Assembly: GCF_015487065.1 (NCBI RefSeq)
Contig: NZ_WFQN01000108.1
Coordinates: 1 to 40,232 of the forward strand
Length of the DNA stretch: 40,232 nucleotides
Source: Nitratifractor sp.
GTDB lineage: Bacteria; Campylobacterota; Campylobacteria; Campylobacterales; Sulfurovaceae
Direction of reading: 5' to 3'
Shown: positions 37,739 through 40,232 of the stretch, piece after piece
How positions within the stretch are numbered: the stretch's first letter is position 1
Layout of the letters: every line of letters starts with the position of its first letter
The notes under the pieces: generated by a model
Database searches by the model: none
What the model saw: only the letters and a program-made list of their open reading frames with translations
What the model was told of the DNA's origin: nothing
Made by a program: the position numbers and the translations under genes

Positions 37739-38881
37739 CTATTCCGCCAATTTCCAATCGCCATTTTTGATCCGCAGCATCACCAGACCCGATTTGGTAT
37801 CGAGCCCCAGGTGGTCGGTGGGGCTCATGTTGACTACCCCGTCGATGCCGACGAAATCGTGCAGGCTCTCCAGGCCGTCCCGGATGGCCGCGGGAGAGGT
37901 TCCTATACGCTTGACGGCGTCGGTGATGGCGTACAGAGAGTCGTAGGCGTGGCCTCCGAAGCTGGCCACGGGAGTGTGGAAGGTTTTTTCATACTCGTTC
38001 TTGTAGGCCAGACAGACCTTTTTGACCGGGTTGCTGTCGGGGAGCTTGGCGGCCACCACGACCGGCGGAGAGACCACATAGACCCCTTCGGCGGCGGGAC
38101 CGGCGATTTCGATATATTTTTTGGAGGCAACCCCGTGGGATTCATAGAGGGGCATTTTGAGCCCCAGCTGCTTGAAGTTCTTGGTTACGATAGCGGGCCC
38201 CTGACCGAATCCGGGGTTGAGGACCGCCTGGACACCGGGAGTGTTTTTGATCTTGAGCAGCTGGGCGCTCATGTCGGTATCCTTCTTGCCGTAGGTTTCG
38301 TCGGCGAGGATATCGATCCCCATATCCTTGGCCACCATTTTGCACTGTTTGCGCATCGACTTGCCGAAACCGCCGCTGCCCGAGAGCATGGCGATCTTGG
38401 AGATCTGATGGGCTTTCATATGTTCCATGATTTTTTGACACGCCATCCGGTCGGTAGCGACGATTTTGAAGACCCACTTTTTGACCGGATCGATGATGGG
38501 GACCCCTCCAGCCATGGAGAGCATGGGGATCTTCGATTTCTGGATCAACGGGATGAGGGCCATGGTCTCTCCCGTGGTGGAGGGGCCGATGACGGCGGCG
38601 ACCTTGTCTTTATAGAGGAGCCGCTTGGCGAAGGTGACTGCCTTCTTGGGATTGGCGCCGGTATCGTAGGCGACCAACTCCAGCTTGTGTCCTGCGACGC
38701 CGCCGGCATTATTGATCTTTTGGACGTAATGCCGGAGTGTTTTGAGCTCCGGATCTCCGATGAACGAGGCCGGCCCGGTGGCGGAGACCAGGGCGCCGAT
38801 GCGGATCGGCTCCTCTGCCAGAGCGGTTCCACTCCAGAACAGGGTGACAAGTGCCAGAATTTTCAACCATATCGATTTCAT
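37739..38881 (-). CDS. livK: Branched-chain amino acid-type ABC transporter substrate-binding protein
   Basis: 380 aa with signal peptide; PIRIGALVSATGPASFIGDPELKTLRHYVQKINNAGGVAGHKLELVAYDTGANP. Confidence 0.92.
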   Translation of the reverse strand: MKSIWLKILALVTLFWSGTALAEEPIRIGALVSATGPASFIGDPELKTLRHYVQKINNAGGVAGHKLELVAYDTGANPKKAVTFAKRLLYKDKVAAVIGPSTTGETMALIPLIQKSKIPMLSMAGGVPIIDPVKKWVFKIVATDRMACQKIMEHMKAHQISKIAMLSGSGGFGKSMRKQCKMVAKDMGIDILADETYGKKDTDMSAQLLKIKNTPGVQAVLNPGFGQGPAIVTKNFKQLGLKMPLYESHGVASKKYIEIAGPAAEGVYVVSPPVVVAAKLPDSNPVKKVCLAYKNEYEKTFHTPVASFGGHAYDSLYAITDAVKRIGTSPAAIRDGLESLHDFVGIDGVVNMSPTDHLGLDTKSGLVMLRIKNGDWKLAE

Positions 38882-39127
38882 CTTTCTCCTCCTTGAGCGA
38901 CGATGACTCTATTATAGCCTTCGCTTTATAAGATTTCCGATGATTTGAATCAATTGGCAAAACAAAATAGTGTATTTTTTACTAAAATATCCAGAAAAAG
39001 CTCACAACAATTATTAGAAGTGATAATAGTGGTGTCATGGCATATAATAATTGTAATGATTAAGAGAATTGTGAGTAAAATGGGATGCGCTAGGTGACAT
39101 TGGGAGTGAATCGAAGAAGGAGGAGTG

Positions 39128-40232
39128 ATGAAAGAGACCCTGATGGGTAACGACGCTATCGCCTGGGGGCTGATCCACGCCGATGTGGAGATGGTCTCAG
39201 GCTACCCCGGGACCCCTTCCAGCGAGATCCTGGGGATGGTACAGAAGATCAAAGCTAAACTGAAACTGCCGGTCTACGCCGAGTGGGCCACCAACGAAAA
39301 GGTAGGTTTCGAGGTAGCCTATGCCGGGGCCATCGCCGGCAAGCGGACCGCCGCGACGATGAAGCAGGTGGGGCTCAACGTCGCCAGCGACGCCTTGATG
39401 TCTGCGGCCTATATCGGAAATACAGGGGGATTCCTGCTCATCGCCGCCGACGATCCGGGCTTCCACTCCTCCCAGACGGAGCAGGACAGCCGGGTCTTCG
39501 CCAAATTCGCCCGGATCCCGGTACTCGACCCCGCCACCCCCCAGGATGCCTACGATATGACCCGCTACGGGGTGGAACTCTCGGAGCGCTTCGAGACACC
39601 GGTAATGCTGCGGCCCGTGATGCGGGTCTGTCACGCCCGGGAGATCATCGAGATGGAGGATACCACGGACTTCCATCCCAAAGAGGGGAAATTCGTCCGC
39701 AACATCCCCCGCTGGGCAGCGGTCCCCAGGGACGGGCGTCTGCAGCAGGGCTACGAAGCCCTCGATCGCATCGAAGCGATCGCCGCGTACAACTGGGAAC
39801 ATCATCTGAAGCCCCGATTCGATGCCCTGGAGGGCACAAGCGATCTCCTGATCCTCGCTTCCGGGACCGGATACGCCTTTACCCGGGAGGCGATGGAGGA
39901 GTTGGGGGTCGAGGCCGATCTCGTCAAAGTGGAGATGCCCTATCCCCTGCCGGTAGAGGAAATCCGCAAACGCTTCGAAGCCTACAAGAAGGTTCTGGTG
40001 GTCGAAGAGCCCTATCCCTGTATCGAAGAGCAGGTGATGGATCCGGCCAAGGTCCACGGGCGCCTCGATAAAACGATGAATCGCATCGACGAGATGAAAA
40101 AGGAGCATATCCTCGAGGCCTTCAGGAAACTGGGGCTCTACGAAGGGGAGAACATCTACGCCCCCAAACTCACGTTCAGCCTCGACGTGCCCCCCAGACC
40201 GCCGGCCCTCTGTCCGGGATGCCCCCACCGGG
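39128..40232 (+). CDS. iorA: Indolepyruvate ferredoxin oxidoreductase alpha subunit, 3' end cut by window edge
   Basis: MKETLMGNDAIAWGLIHADVEMVSGYPGTPSSEILGMVQ...EWATNEKVGFEVAYAGAIAGKRTAATMKQVGLNVASDALMSAAY; ends ...PALCPGCPHR. GGAGGAGTG SD. Confidence 0.92.
   Translation, partial: MKETLMGNDAIAWGLIHADVEMVSGYPGTPSSEILGMVQKIKAKLKLPVYAEWATNEKVGFEVAYAGAIAGKRTAATMKQVGLNVASDALMSAAYIGNTGGFLLIAADDPGFHSSQTEQDSRVFAKFARIPVLDPATPQDAYDMTRYGVELSERFETPVMLRPVMRVCHAREIIEMEDTTDFHPKEGKFVRNIPRWAAVPRDGRLQQGYEALDRIEAIAAYNWEHHLKPRFDALEGTSDLLILASGTGYAFTREAMEELGVEADLVKVEMPYPLPVEEIRKRFEAYKKVLVVEEPYPCIEEQVMDPAKVHGRLDKTMNRIDEMKKEHILEAFRKLGLYEGENIYAPKLTFSLDVPPRPPALCPGCPHR

Overview
This 40.2 kb window is a gene-dense, mostly high-GC bacterial chromosome segment. 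The protein families and gene order look like a Campylobacterota (epsilonproteobacterial, Sulfurovum/Nitratifractor/Sulfurimonas-like) genome; that taxonomy is an inference. Left to right it holds: (1) a nitrogen-assimilation block with a PP2C phosphatase/Ser-Thr kinase fusion, a NarK-type transporter, a siroheme nitrite/sulfite reductase, amt and a PII gene; (2) a split permease and a MASE1-like/GGDEF protein; (3) gdhA, hemB, ribA, rsmG, a cysteine-poor DksA/TraR-like protein, a rhomboid protease and pyk; (4) ppx/gppA, a ferredoxin, and a histidine kinase next to an HsrA/CosR-like response regulator; (5) folB and plsY; (6) a long co-directional run nadA-nadC-DHH-M23-lpxC-tsaB-like-thrB-ylxR-infB-rbfA-rimP; (7) a pentaheme cytochrome in a more AT-rich patch; (8) a livK-H-M-G-F ABC transporter; (9) the 5' part of iorA. 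I saw no rRNA, tRNA, CRISPR array or intact transposase. The most interesting signal is non-coding: a family of mini-hairpins, several flanked by GTAG/GGAG, mixed with heptanucleotide tandem arrays that are nearly always four units (28 bp). These sit at or across stop codons. Two near-identical composite copies of about 270 bp occupy both large internal gaps of the liv operon. They resemble REP/REPIN elements combined with cyanobacterial-style STRR heptamers. A second notable point is that the HsrA-like regulator keeps an intact phosphoacceptor Asp and overlaps a histidine kinase gene, unlike the orphan, atypical H. pylori HsrA.
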